A stretch of 64,000 nt of DNA from Bradyrhizobium sp. WBOS07 (GTDB lineage Bacteria; Pseudomonadota; Alphaproteobacteria; Rhizobiales; Xanthobacteraceae): positions 4,979,501-5,043,500 of the forward strand of contig NZ_CP029008.1 in assembly GCF_024585165.1 (NCBI RefSeq), in the 5' to 3' direction. The translations under genes were made by a program, and so were the position numbers. The notes under the pieces were generated by a model, which was not told the DNA's origin, made no database searches, and was given only the letters and a program-made list of their open reading frames with translations. Of the stretch, positions 1 to 7,933 are shown piece after piece (position 1 is the first letter of the stretch; the number at the start of each line of letters is the position of its first letter).

Positions 1-50
1 CGCTTCGCGGGCGATGACACCGAACAAGCGGAATGAGCGAGGCAACAACA

Positions 51-824
51 ATGAAAAACACCCCGTTCGATCTCACCGGCAAGGTCGCGGTCGTCACCGG
101 CTCCAGCCGCGGCATCGGCCGCTCCTCCGCCGAGCTGCTGGCCAGGCTCGGTGCCAAGGTGGTCGTCTCCTCGCGCAAGGCCGAGGCCTGCAAGGAGGTC
201 GCCGACGGCATCATTGCGGCCGGCGGCGACGCCATCGTCATTCCCTGCAACATCGCGCGCAAGGCCGAGGTCGAGGCGCTGATCTCCGGCGCCACCAAGC
301 ATTACGGCAAGATCGACGTCCTGGTCTGCAACGCCGCGGTGAATCCGTATTACGGCCCGCTGCTCGACATCACGGACGAGGCCTTCGACAAGATCATGGG
401 TTCGAACGTCAAGAGCAACATCTGGCTCTCCGCGCTCGCGATCCCTGAGATGGCCGAGCGCGGCAACGGCTCGGTGATCATCATCTCCTCGATCGGCGGC
501 CTGCGCGGCTCCACCGTGATCGGCGCCTACGGCATCTCCAAGGCCGCCGATTTCGCGCTGTGCCGCTCGCTCGCCGGCGAATGGGGCCCGAAAGGCGTCC
601 GCGTCAACTGCATCGCGCCCGGCCTCGTCAAGACCGACTTCGCCCGCGCGCTGTGGGAAGACGAAGCCAACCTCAAGCGCCGCACCGCCACCACGCCGCT
701 GCGCCGCATCGGCGAGCCCGACGAGATCGCCGGCGCCGTCGCCTACCTCGCCTCCGATGCATCGAGCTTCATGACCGGCCAGACCATCGTCATCGACGGC
801 GGCGTGACCACGGCCGCGGTGTAG
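51..824 (+). CDS. Short-chain dehydrogenase/reductase (SDR)
   Basis: A classical SDR oxidoreductase of 257 residues that should catalyse an NAD(P)H-dependent redox reaction on an unknown substrate in the cytoplasm. From this start the dinucleotide-binding motif TGSSRGIG is at residues 16-23, an NAA motif follows beta-4, and the catalytic YGISK has Tyr-160 and Lys-164, with a Ser-rich stretch (IISSIGG) before it supplying the catalytic Ser. The C-terminal 'GQTIVIDGG' is typical of the FabG-like subfamily. I chose ATG 51 because GCGAGG lies 8 bases upstream; an in-frame ATG at 33 would add six residues and has a weaker site. The gene stands alone here, so substrate cannot be inferred from neighbours. 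Confidence 0.9.
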   Translation: MKNTPFDLTGKVAVVTGSSRGIGRSSAELLARLGAKVVVSSRKAEACKEVADGIIAAGGDAIVIPCNIARKAEVEALISGATKHYGKIDVLVCNAAVNPYYGPLLDITDEAFDKIMGSNVKSNIWLSALAIPEMAERGNGSVIIISSIGGLRGSTVIGAYGISKAADFALCRSLAGEWGPKGVRVNCIAPGLVKTDFARALWEDEANLKRRTATTPLRRIGEPDEIAGAVAYLASDASSFMTGQTIVIDGGVTTAAV

Positions 825-864
825 GTCTTGCACCACGAGAGATTGCATCGACGCTACGCTTCCC

Positions 865-934
865 TTACCCTCCCCTGGAGGGGGAGGGTCGTTTCGCGTT
901 GCGCGGAGCGCAGCGCGAAGCGGGGTGGGGTGAA
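865..934 (+). repeat. Palindromic intergenic repeat, family A, copy 1
   Basis: A GC-rich element that begins TACCCTCCCCTGGAGG and ends GCGGGGTGGGGTGA, with a GCGC-rich palindromic centre. Two more copies are at 1371-1426 (same orientation) and 1463-1534 (inverted). It sits between the SDR stop and the DUF559 start, ending 9 bases before that start. It resembles REP-type elements in layout; the family name is my own label. Confidence 0.8.
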
Positions 935-943
935 GCCACAGCA

Positions 944-1351
944 ATGGTCTCAACGTCAATCCGACGCGCCGCCGCAAGGAAGCTGAGAGCGAATACGACG
1001 CCTCACGAGCGCATCCTGTGGCGTGCCCTCAAGGAGCTCCCGCTCGAAGGCTCGCACTTCCGCCGGCAGGCGCCGATCGGTCCCTATGTCGTCGACTTCT
1101 TCTGCCCCGCCAAACGCCTCATCATCGAGCTCGACGGTGGCCACCACAACGAGGACGACACGGCCAAACGTGATCTCGAACGCCAGCGCTGGCTCGAAAA
1201 CGAAGGCTATCGCGTTGTCCGGTTCTGGAACTCGGAGATCATGGCCGACCTGACCGCGGTGCTCGAACGCATCTATGTGGAGCTCTTCGGCTCGCGTGAA
1301 GCGGAAGCCAAGCACCTTCAGCATCGGCGGAATCGAAAACCGTCAGCCTGA
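944..1351 (+). CDS. DUF559 endonuclease-domain protein
   Basis: A 135-residue protein with the DUF559 (Vsr/PD-(D/E)XK-like) fold signature: an N-terminal 'RANTTPHERILWRAL' helix, then FRRQAPIGPYVVDFFCP, LIIELDGGHH and a C-terminal GYRVVRFWNSEI. The D of YVVDF and the E and D of IELDGG match the positions of the putative nuclease metal ligands in this family; activity is not proven for most members. The gene is flanked on both sides by copies of the same palindromic repeat (865-934 and 1371-1426), an arrangement that suggests it may move or be maintained with the repeat. The start is the first ATG after the repeat, without a clear ribosome-binding site. The tail after 'ELFGS' is basic and of no known role. 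Confidence 0.85.
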   Translation: MVSTSIRRAAARKLRANTTPHERILWRALKELPLEGSHFRRQAPIGPYVVDFFCPAKRLIIELDGGHHNEDDTAKRDLERQRWLENEGYRVVRFWNSEIMADLTAVLERIYVELFGSREAEAKHLQHRRNRKPSA

Positions 1352-1370
1352 ATCGAGCAGCGCTCTTTCT

Positions 1371-1426
1371 TACTCTCCCCTGGAGGGGGAGGGTCGATCG
1401 CGCGTAGCGCGAGCGGGGTGGGGTGA
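1371..1426 (+). repeat. Palindromic intergenic repeat, family A, copy 2
   Basis: It begins TACTCTCCCCTGGAGGGG and ends GCGGGGTGGGGTGA, 19 bases after the DUF559 stop. With copy 3 (1463-1534, inverted) it forms a long inverted pair around a short centre at 1427-1462 that itself carries TCTC/GAGA ends, so transcripts leaving the DUF559 gene could fold into a large stem. Confidence 0.8.
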
Positions 1427-1462
1427 TCTCTCCACACGGGCACTGTTCGCTGTCGAGAGACC

Positions 1463-1534
1463 TTCACCCCACCCCGTCTCACATTTCGCTACCGCTCCAT
1501 GTGAGCCGACCCTCCCCCTCCAGGGGAGGGTAAG
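1463..1534 (-). repeat. Palindromic intergenic repeat, family A, copy 3 (inverted)
   Basis: Read on the minus strand it has the same ends as copies 1 and 2 (TTACCCTCCCCTGGAGG ... GGGGTGGGGTGA). It lies about 100 bases upstream of the glycerol kinase start, so any glpK promoter must lie in or beside it. Confidence 0.8.
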
Positions 1535-1632
1535 AAGACGCCTGCCGCGGACGCCTTGACCTCTTGCCGGCAATCCCGTTTTCTCTGCCTCAATCAACGC
1601 ACCCCCCGGGGACAACGCCAGGATCCGCCGCC

Positions 1633-3138
1633 ATGTCTTTCGTCCTCGCCATCGACCAGGGCACCACCTCATCGCGCGCGATCGTGTTTCGCGGCGATAT
1701 TTCCATTGCCGCCAAGGCGCAGCAGGAGTTTCCGCAGCATTTTCCGGCCTCCGGCTGGGTCGAGCACGAGCCGGAGGATATCTGGACCTCGACCGTGATG
1801 GTGTGCCGCGAGGCGATCGCGCAGGCCGGCATCGGCGCAAAGGACATCGCCGCGATCGGTATCACCAACCAGCGCGAGACCACGGTGGTGTGGGACCGCG
1901 CGACGGGGCAGGCCGTGCACCGCGCCATCGTCTGGCAGGACCGCCGCACCGCCGACATCTGCGCGAAACTCAAGGCCGATGGCCGCGAGCCGGTGATCTC
2001 GCAGAAGACCGGCCTGATCATCGATCCCTATTTCTCCGGCACCAAGGTCGCCTGGATCCTCGACCACGTCCCCGGCGCCCGCGCCCGCGCGGCGCGCGGC
2101 GAATTGATGTTCGGCACCGTCGATTGCTACCTGCTCTGGCGCCTCACCGGCGGCAAGGTGCACGCCACCGATGCCACCAACGCCTCGCGCACGCTGCTGT
2201 TCAACATCCACACCGGCCAGTGGGACGACGAGCTCTTGGAGATCATCGGCGTGCCGCGCTCGATGCTGCCCGAGGTGAAGGATTCCTCCGCCCGCTTCGG
2301 CGAGAGCACGCCCGATCTGTTCGGCGGCGCGATCGCGATCTCCGGCATCGCCGGCGACCAGCAGGCCGCCACCATCGGCCAAGCCTGCTTCCGCCCGGGC
2401 ATGATGAAGTCCACCTACGGCACCGGCTGCTTTGCTCTGCTGAACACCGGCACCACGCCCGTCGTCTCAAAGAACAAGTTGCTCACCACCGTCGCCTATC
2501 AGCTCGACGGCAAACGCACCTACGCGCTCGAGGGCTCGATCTTCGTCGCCGGCAGCGCGGTGCAATGGCTGCGCGACGGCCTCGGCATCATCAAGCACGC
2601 CGCCGAAACCGGCCCGCTCGCCGACCAGTCCGACTCCATGCAGAGCGTCTATCTCGTCCCCGCCTTCGTCGGCATGGGCGCGCCCTATTGGAATCCGCGG
2701 GTGCGCGGCGCGCTGTTCGGCCTCACCCGCAACACCGGCCCGGCCGAGCTCGCCCACGCCGCGCTGGAGAGCGTCTGCTACCAGACCTTCGACCTCTGGG
2801 CCGCGATGCGCGCGGACTGGCCGAGTTCGGAAACCGCCAGCGTCGTGCTCCGCGTCGACGGCGGCATGACCGCCTCCGACTGGACCATGCAGCGCCTCGC
2901 CGATCTCCTCGATGCCCCGGTCGACCGCCCCGTGATCCAGGAGACCACGGCGCTGGGCGCCGCCTACCTCGCCGGCCTCAACGCCGGCGTCTATCCCGAG
3001 CCGACCAAGTTCGCGGACAATTGGCGATTGGAGCACCGCTTCAAGCCGAACATGAGCCAGGCGACAAGAGAGCGGAAGCTCGCAGGCTGGGCGAGGGCAG
3101 TGAAGGGCGTGCTCGCGAGCGACGAGGGGGAGGGGTAG
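1633..3138 (+). CDS. glpK: Glycerol kinase
   Basis: A 501-residue FGGY-family kinase that phosphorylates glycerol to sn-glycerol 3-phosphate with ATP in the cytoplasm. The N-terminus [13 protein letters not shown] is the phosphate-1 loop; [15 protein letters not shown] and [14 protein letters not shown] follow in family order, and the C-terminal domain carries STYGTGCF and [14 protein letters not shown] (adenosine/phosphate-2 region). Length matches the family. The start is ATG 1633 because homologues begin a few residues before IDQGTT; a longer reading from 1564 would add residues without family support. It is an orphan: no glpF, glpD or glpR neighbour is visible, and palindromic repeats fill the upstream gap. 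Confidence 0.96.
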   Translation: MSFVLAIDQGTTSSRAIVFRGDISIAAKAQQEFPQHFPASGWVEHEPEDIWTSTVMVCREAIAQAGIGAKDIAAIGITNQRETTVVWDRATGQAVHRAIVWQDRRTADICAKLKADGREPVISQKTGLIIDPYFSGTKVAWILDHVPGARARAARGELMFGTVDCYLLWRLTGGKVHATDATNASRTLLFNIHTGQWDDELLEIIGVPRSMLPEVKDSSARFGESTPDLFGGAIAISGIAGDQQAATIGQACFRPGMMKSTYGTGCFALLNTGTTPVVSKNKLLTTVAYQLDGKRTYALEGSIFVAGSAVQWLRDGLGIIKHAAETGPLADQSDSMQSVYLVPAFVGMGAPYWNPRVRGALFGLTRNTGPAELAHAALESVCYQTFDLWAAMRADWPSSETASVVLRVDGGMTASDWTMQRLADLLDAPVDRPVIQETTALGAAYLAGLNAGVYPEPTKFADNWRLEHRFKPNMSQATRERKLAGWARAVKGVLASDEGEG

Positions 3139-3200
3139 GCGCAGGCTACCGAGACTATCTTGCTGCGGTCGACGTGAACGAGACGCATCCCCAAGCAGGC

Positions 3201-3230
3201 TGTCGTCCCCGGCGAACGCCGGGACCCATA
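3201..3230. repeat. Short palindromic repeat (CCCCGGCGnnnCGCCGGG type)
   Basis: TCGTCCCCGGCG-AA-CGCCGGGACC forms a near-perfect hairpin in the gap between glpK and the GNAT gene. It is not followed by a T run, so it is more likely an interspersed repeat than an intrinsic terminator. Confidence 0.6.
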
Positions 3231-3303
3231 CCGCGTGATCTATCGAGCGCGAACGATGGCAGTACTGAACGACGGGTCTTCGCAAAACTGCGCCCTGTGG
3301 TTA

Positions 3304-3351
3304 TGGATCCCGGATCTGCGCGCGCTTGAGGCGCGCTTGTCCGGGATGACA
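3304..3351. repeat. Palindromic repeat (ATCCCGGA ... TCCGGGAT)
   Basis: An imperfect inverted repeat: ATGGATCCCGGATCTGCGCGC pairs with GCGCGCTTGTCCGGGATGACAT around a short CTTGAG centre. It ends about 55 bases before the GNAT start. No T tract follows on either strand. Confidence 0.6.
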
Positions 3352-3405
3352 TAGGAGTATGAAGCGCCGCTCGGAACCCCTCGCGATGAAGCAGAGTAGC
3401 GAACC

Positions 3406-3999
3406 ATGATCCTCCCCGACGGCTATTCCGACGTCCCCGCCGGCAAGATCGCCGCCGTCGTCACCCATCTGGAGATGACCGCACCTCCCGCACGCCGCGA
3501 CGATCCGCCCGGCACGTGGACCCTGCGCAAGGTCGATTCCCCCGCGCTTCCTTGGTACCGCGACATCTTCCGCCGCGTCGGTGAGGACTGGCTGTGGTTC
3601 TCGCGCGCCCGCATGACCGACGCTGAGCTCGCCGCAATCATCCAAGCGCCTGATGTTGAAATCTACGCCCTGGTCGCAGACGACCGCGACGAAGGCCTGC
3701 TCGAGCTCGACTTCCGCGACCCCGGCCAGTGCGAGCTGGCCTATTTCGGCGTCACGTCTGGCTTGATCGGCACCGGCGCCGCCCGCTTCCTGATGAACCG
3801 CGCGCTCGAGCGCGCCTGGTCACGCGACATCAGCCGCGTCTGGGTCCACACCTGTACCCTCGACCATCCCTCCGCCGTCGCCTTCTACCAGCGCTCCGGC
3901 TTCCGCGCGTTCCGCCGCCAAATCGAGATCGCCGACGATCCGAGGCTTGACGGCACGGCGCCGCGCGGCGCAGCGAAACATGTGCCGGTCATTGATTAG
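3406..3999 (+). CDS. GNAT-family N-acetyltransferase
   Basis: A 197-residue acetyltransferase. The GNAT core is in the second half: beta-strand LLELDFRDPGQCELAYFGV (about residues 98-116), then the acetyl-CoA pyrophosphate loop LIGTGAARFLM, the strand RVWVHTCTLDHP, and AVAFYQRSGFRAFRR (motif B with the conserved FYQRSGF). The N-terminal 60 residues carry extra strands before the fold. It should transfer acetyl from acetyl-CoA to an amine of unknown identity. It is monocistronic and marks the last typical high-GC gene before the AT-richer island. Confidence 0.88.
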   Translation: MILPDGYSDVPAGKIAAVVTHLEMTAPPARRDDPPGTWTLRKVDSPALPWYRDIFRRVGEDWLWFSRARMTDAELAAIIQAPDVEIYALVADDRDEGLLELDFRDPGQCELAYFGVTSGLIGTGAARFLMNRALERAWSRDISRVWVHTCTLDHPSAVAFYQRSGFRAFRRQIEIADDPRLDGTAPRGAAKHVPVID

Positions 4000-4160
4000 A
4001 GCGGGCGGATGAGCGTGGTCCGAATTGGCGAGGTGATATCCAGGATCGCTTCAACTCACACGATTGAAGAATGGCAGATATGCTCCAAACATAAAGCCGC
4101 GGATTCTTCCTGAAGATCAATGTCATCCAACGGAAATTTCAGATAGGGAGGTTGATGTCG

Positions 4161-4718
4161 ATGAAGGCAATTGACACGCTGGTGATGGTTCTCGCTGATC
4201 AGAATGGTGGAAAAAGCAATCAGATCAGGTCAATCTTTGAAGAGGCTGAACTCCATGGCGCATATAAAGGTTATCCGAAGTCGCGAAGGATTGCGCGGAC
4301 CTACAACGTCCATCCAGATGTTGATCTGTTTCTACGTTTGTCGTCGTGGCATGAGATGGGCGAGACCTATGCCGATGTAAAGCGTGACATCAAGAATGGG
4401 TGGTCTGATGAGCGGCGCAGATACAAGGTGCTGGTTCCAGCGCAGATCTCAGCGACAACGCGGCTTATTGGAGGCGAGGATCTATTCATTCGTCTCTTGT
4501 CGGACTTCGAAATCAGACGAAGTTTTGCTGTTTGGCTGAGCCCTAATCGAGCGGGCAACCACACGTTTGCCATCAGCAAGAGGTTGGCGAGATTCATGGC
4601 TCGGCGCCGATACGTGAGCGCACTATCGATTGACAGTGCCGCTGCACATCCGAGCGCTTCTCCGGTCACGAACTCGGTAAATTCACGATTGCTCTGTGAT
4701 TTGCTATTTAGAATTTAG
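4161..4718 (+). CDS. Hypothetical protein with a P-loop-like N-terminus
   Basis: A 185-residue protein I cannot assign. ATG 4161 is chosen because GGGAGG ends 9 bases upstream; ATG 4155 is too close to that site. Residues 12-19 (ADQNGGKS) fit the relaxed Walker A pattern [AG]-x4-G-K-[ST], and they follow a hydrophobic strand (TLVMVL), as in P-loop NTPases. No clear Walker B is seen. The middle is mixed charged and hydrophobic, and the end (SVNSRLLCDLLFRI) is compact. No signal peptide or membrane helix. It is AT-richer than its flanks and converges on the ParA-SIR2 operon, 114 bases from the SIR2 stop. It may be a third component of that cassette or an unrelated passenger. Confidence 0.6.
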   Translation: MKAIDTLVMVLADQNGGKSNQIRSIFEEAELHGAYKGYPKSRRIARTYNVHPDVDLFLRLSSWHEMGETYADVKRDIKNGWSDERRRYKVLVPAQISATTRLIGGEDLFIRLLSDFEIRRSFAVWLSPNRAGNHTFAISKRLARFMARRRYVSALSIDSAAAHPSASPVTNSVNSRLLCDLLFRI

Positions 4719-4832
4719 CCTTGTGGCTGAAGTTGATCGCGGTGCATACTGGAGGCGATTACTCGCGCTCCATTCTGCAGTCCGCAATGTACGGCGAGGA
4801 GGAGTAGAGAATCCCAAAGTTTTGCTAAAACG

Positions 4833-5693
4833 TCACCAATCCATCGTTCTCGTCAAATCCGCTCGCCTATCTCCAACCAATCTGACTAGTTCAGTCAAAG
4901 AGCTCACCAGCTCGGCGTGATTGTGTCTCGATGAATAGGGCAGCGTCTTTATATTTCTCGTCTTTCTTATTGTCGCGATCATGTCAGGGTGAAAGTTGTC
5001 TCCTGAAGTCATGTAGTGCGGCAATCCAGATGAGAATTCAGCAGCGCTATCTTCGAAGAGTAGTTGAAAATCGGGATCATCGAGGCCTGCGCCGATTATT
5101 AGCACCGTGTTGGTGTTGATCAAGGCATCGAGAAGAGAGTAGAATCCAGCATACCTAGTTCGCGCTTGAGCATAATCACTCCGGGTGAAGATCATTTTCG
5201 CCGGTTCATGGATGGATCCATGAACTTTTAATACAAGCCGATCGTTACGACGGATGCCGTCGATAATATCAGCGTCATCATAGTTCTTTACCAAGATCGT
5301 CTGTTGGGATTCTGCTACAGCGTAGCCGTCGTAAATCAGGTCAAAGTTAGGAGTCAAAACAATGCGGCAGTCGAGTTGGTAGAGCAATTTGTGAACGTCA
5401 GCAGTTTGGAATTTCGGCTCGACAAATGACTGGCGAAGTAAAGGTACCCACCCATCGTCAATATGCTTCTTCAGCCACTCGCAGGCGTCGAGATACTGGC
5501 CTCTCTGAATAGCCTTCTTAATATGTTTCGGCTTGGGGTTGCACCGGTCGAGGGCTGTCTCTAAGAAACCTCGCCAAGTTGGAGGGCGAGACCCACCTTG
5601 CCCTGTCGAATGCCTTGAAATTCCGGAGCCAATCATCAAGACGGCGCGCCGTCTTGCGATATCAGTTACCAGTTGATCCGGCCATTGAATCAT
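4833..5693 (-). CDS. SIR2-like domain protein, putative NAD-degrading effector
   Basis: A 286-residue protein built almost wholly of a SIR2-like domain. In order: the NAD-binding glycine loop VLMIGSGIS (residues 18-26), TPNFD (114-118) in the place of the family's TTNYD, LKVHGSI with His-158, and IIGAGLDDPD (199-208). The Asn and His fit the pair used for NAD hydrolysis in SIR2-type antiphage proteins such as ThsA and DSR2; activity here is inferred. No membrane helix or second domain is visible, so sensing probably lies in a partner. Its ATG overlaps the stop of the upstream ParA gene by four bases, implying translational coupling. It could instead be a nucleotide-binding non-enzymatic homologue. 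Confidence 0.82.
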   Translation of the reverse strand: MIQWPDQLVTDIARRRAVLMIGSGISRHSTGQGGSRPPTWRGFLETALDRCNPKPKHIKKAIQRGQYLDACEWLKKHIDDGWVPLLRQSFVEPKFQTADVHKLLYQLDCRIVLTPNFDLIYDGYAVAESQQTILVKNYDDADIIDGIRRNDRLVLKVHGSIHEPAKMIFTRSDYAQARTRYAGFYSLLDALINTNTVLIIGAGLDDPDFQLLFEDSAAEFSSGLPHYMTSGDNFHPDMIATIRKTRNIKTLPYSSRHNHAELVSSLTELVRLVGDRRADLTRTMDW

Positions 5694-6688
5694 CCGAGGC
5701 TCTTCAAGTTTGCCTCGAAGCGGTCAGAGATGTCCTCAAAGAGCTCGTATGATTCTTTTACTTTCGAAAAATGCGCGCCTCGAACGCCATCGCTCGAGCG
5801 GAGAGCAAAGATAGGGCGCCTTGCAAATTGTGCCATCGGAATGAGGCTGTACAGGTTCGGAATCGTTCCGAGTTGATATCGTACCTTTGAATTCTCGGGT
5901 TGGAGCTTGTCGACGAAGTTCGTCTTTATTATTGGGGCAACCTTTTTCATTATCCGTTCATAGGCTTTAACTGCAACCAGGCCGCCTATTCCGTCGGTTC
6001 TAGCCTTGTATTGCTGCGTGACGTAGCCAGCAAATCTAATTCCCATCTCTTGTGAGATGCCGTCGGGTAAAGCGTCCTTATCCTGCAGATTTTCTAAAGC
6101 AGTCGAGAGTTGCTTCTTCCAAGTTTCGATAGAGATTCGGATATTCTCGACGGCCTTAAGGCTGAAAATATCGATCGTCATGGGGCTTACAAAGTAGTCG
6201 CAGGCCAAGAGAACGGATCTATTGATCGATCCCAGGGAGGGCCCAACATCGAAGAAGACGTAGTCGTATTCAGCGCATCTTGTGAGTAACTCGGAAAATA
6301 GGTAGCTCGTTCTGAGGCCGCGGCCGTCTCCACCAAGGCCGCTACTCCAATCTCGCGCGAGCAAGTCCTCTTTGAGAGAAAGTCGAGGGTCGCCAATCAG
6401 TATGTCAAACCCGAAGTCCTTGCGATTTCTCGTGCTAACTTGCTCGTTGTAGCCTTTGCCAAGGGAGAGAGGGTGAATAACGCTATAGATCGTAAAAACG
6501 TCGCTGCGTTCGTACAGGTTTTCAGTTTCAATGTCGTTGAATGTTAGCTGTGTTGCATTGCATTGAGGATCTGCATCGATGACCAATACTTTCCTGCCCT
6601 TCTCCAAGGCTAGAAACGCAGCAAGATTGCAAAGGAGCGTGGTCTTCCCGACGCCTCCTTTATTATTGAAAATCGCTATCGATTTCAT
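5690..6688 (-). CDS. ParA/MinD-type ATPase (AAA_31-like)
   Basis: A 332-residue deviant-Walker ATPase. It begins with IAIFNNKGGVGKTT, holding the signature Lys-10 and P-loop Lys-15; Walker A' is LVIDADPQ (Asp-38, Asp-40) and Walker B is YVFFDVGPS (Asp-147). The rest, including a region of about 150 residues after the core, does not match the short plasmid ParA proteins well. No parB gene or centromere-like repeat is nearby, so a partition role is unlikely. It is first gene of a two-gene operon and overlaps the SIR2-like gene by 4 bases. A reasonable reading is an ATP-dependent sensor or regulator for the SIR2 effector, but this is inference. Confidence 0.85.
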   Translation of the reverse strand: MKSIAIFNNKGGVGKTTLLCNLAAFLALEKGRKVLVIDADPQCNATQLTFNDIETENLYERSDVFTIYSVIHPLSLGKGYNEQVSTRNRKDFGFDILIGDPRLSLKEDLLARDWSSGLGGDGRGLRTSYLFSELLTRCAEYDYVFFDVGPSLGSINRSVLLACDYFVSPMTIDIFSLKAVENIRISIETWKKQLSTALENLQDKDALPDGISQEMGIRFAGYVTQQYKARTDGIGGLVAVKAYERIMKKVAPIIKTNFVDKLQPENSKVRYQLGTIPNLYSLIPMAQFARRPIFALRSSDGVRGAHFSKVKESYELFEDISDRFEANLKSLG

Positions 6689-6922
6689 TGCTTCGTGAGC
6701 CCCTCGTCCTGGGAGGCGAAAATGCTAACTTATCGGATAGCCGGTTGATAGACGCTGGTGCCGCACCCTCAACAAGTAAGTTCGCGAGCGGGTATGCGGT
6801 CTTAAACCTCGAAATACCTCATGCTTCCCCGGCCCCAGCCAGAACCCCGCTGCATCGCGTTAGACTACGTCGGCCCGTCTGCTCCGGCCGGAAGGTAGAT
6901 CGCGCGCTGCCACACCCCGCCA

Positions 6923-7870
6923 TCAGCTATCGAAATTCACCGCCGTCGTATTCGCCCCGCAAAGCAGAACCGCGACACGCTCGCCCGGCTCCGGACGATA
7001 GCGGCCGGAGAGAACCGCGGCAAAGGCGGCGGCGCCGCCGGGCTCGGCGACGAGGCGCAGGTGCGACCACAGGGCGGCCTGGGCCTGCCGGATCGCATCG
7101 TCGCTGACCAGGACGACGCGCTCGACATGGGCGCGCGCGACCGGAAACATCAGGTCGCCGACGCGTCGCGGCGCAAGACTGTCGGCGGCGATGCCTCCGG
7201 CCGGCGCATCGACCGGGGCGCCCGCCTCGAACGCGCTGTGCAGGGTTGGCGATTGCTCCGGCTCCACCGCGACGATGCGCATCCTGCCGCCGTACCATGC
7301 CGCAATGCCGCCGATCAGCCCGCCGCCGCCGACCGCCACCAGCAGCGTGTCGATGCCGGGAGCATCCTGCTCCAGCTCCAGTCCGACGCTGCCCTGGCCG
7401 AGCAGGGTCTCGGCCTGATCGTAGGCATGAACCGCCAGCGCGCCGGTCTGCGCGACATGCGCCTCGCTTGCGGCGAGCGCATCGGCGTAGCGGCTGCCCG
7501 CGATCACGAGCTTCGCGCCATAATTTCTGATCCGCTCGGCCTTGGCCGGCGAGGTGATGTCGGGCACGAAGATCGTGGCGGGAACGCCGAGCCGCTGCGC
7601 CGCATAGGCGACGGCCGCACCGTGATTGCCGCCGGATGCGGCGACGACGCCGGCCCGCGGCACCTCCCGCAGCAGCAGATTGGCGAAGGCGCCGCGCGCC
7701 TTGAACGATCCGGAATGCTGCAGCATCTCGAGCTTGAACGTGACCGGCGCGGCCGGCAGACCGAAATCGGCGAGATCGGCCTGAACAAGCGGCGTGCGCC
7801 TGATATGCGGGCGTATGACCGGCTCGGTCGACGCGATCCGCTCCCGCGTGATGTCCATTGTCGCTGTCAT
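6923..7870 (-). CDS. PLP-dependent threonine/serine dehydratase-like protein
   Basis: A fold-type II PLP enzyme of about 315 residues that should deaminate threonine or serine to the 2-oxo acid, or act as a related racemase/dehydratase. Lys-57 in SGSFKARGA is the PLP Schiff-base residue, SGGNHG binds the substrate carboxylate, and VGGGGLIGG is the glycine loop for the PLP phosphate. The regulatory C-terminal ACT domain of biosynthetic IlvA is missing, so this is a short, catabolic-type enzyme. ATG 7870 is preferred; ATG 7906 would run into the operator of the divergent ArsR gene. No good ribosome-binding site is seen for either. The divergent layout suggests control by that ArsR regulator. 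Confidence 0.86.
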   Translation of the reverse strand: MTATMDITRERIASTEPVIRPHIRRTPLVQADLADFGLPAAPVTFKLEMLQHSGSFKARGAFANLLLREVPRAGVVAASGGNHGAAVAYAAQRLGVPATIFVPDITSPAKAERIRNYGAKLVIAGSRYADALAASEAHVAQTGALAVHAYDQAETLLGQGSVGLELEQDAPGIDTLLVAVGGGGLIGGIAAWYGGRMRIVAVEPEQSPTLHSAFEAGAPVDAPAGGIAADSLAPRRVGDLMFPVARAHVERVVLVSDDAIRQAQAALWSHLRLVAEPGGAAAFAAVLSGRYRPEPGERVAVLLCGANTTAVNFDS

Positions 7871-7910
7871 GATGCCACGCAGAATAGCGCATCGACGAGT
7901 TGACATCAAT

Positions 7911-7933
7911 TAGGTAATTAGCAAAATGGCTAA
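7911..7933. promoter_or_regulatory. Candidate ArsR-type operator
   Basis: In the gap between the divergent dehydratase and ArsR genes there is a TTAGC-N6-GCTAA inverted repeat (7918-7922 and 7929-7933) that touches the ArsR start codon, preceded by ATTAGGTAATTAG with the TTAG half-site repeated. This AT-rich dyad in GC-rich surroundings is the likely autoregulatory site; no binding data. Confidence 0.5.

Larger units (their letters stand above)
4000..6922. other. AT-richer island carrying a putative defence cassette
   Basis: Base composition changes visibly after the GNAT stop: long A/T-rich stretches and non-GC3 codon use replace the usual third-position G/C, and normal composition returns near 6840-6920 before the dehydratase. 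Three genes lie inside (4161-4718 plus; 4833-5693 and 5690-6688 minus). No tRNA, integrase or clear direct repeat could be found at either edge, so the mode of insertion is unknown. The 4000-4160 and 6689-6922 gaps hold no gene I can support. Confidence 0.7.

Noticed and set aside
4696..4920. A 74-codon plus-strand frame after the 4161-4718 gene, as a frameshifted continuation
   Set aside because: It overlaps the 3' end of the SIR2-like gene, has no domain and no ribosome-binding site, and the 4161-4718 protein already ends in a natural-looking C-terminus.
5690..6688. Plasmid-type ParA partition module
   Set aside because: No ParB-like gene and no iterated centromere-like sites; the downstream partner is a SIR2-like protein.
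6689..6922. Possible tRNA or attachment site at the right edge of the AT-rich island
   Set aside because: No cloverleaf, no integrase and no matching direct repeat at the left edge near 4000 could be found by eye.
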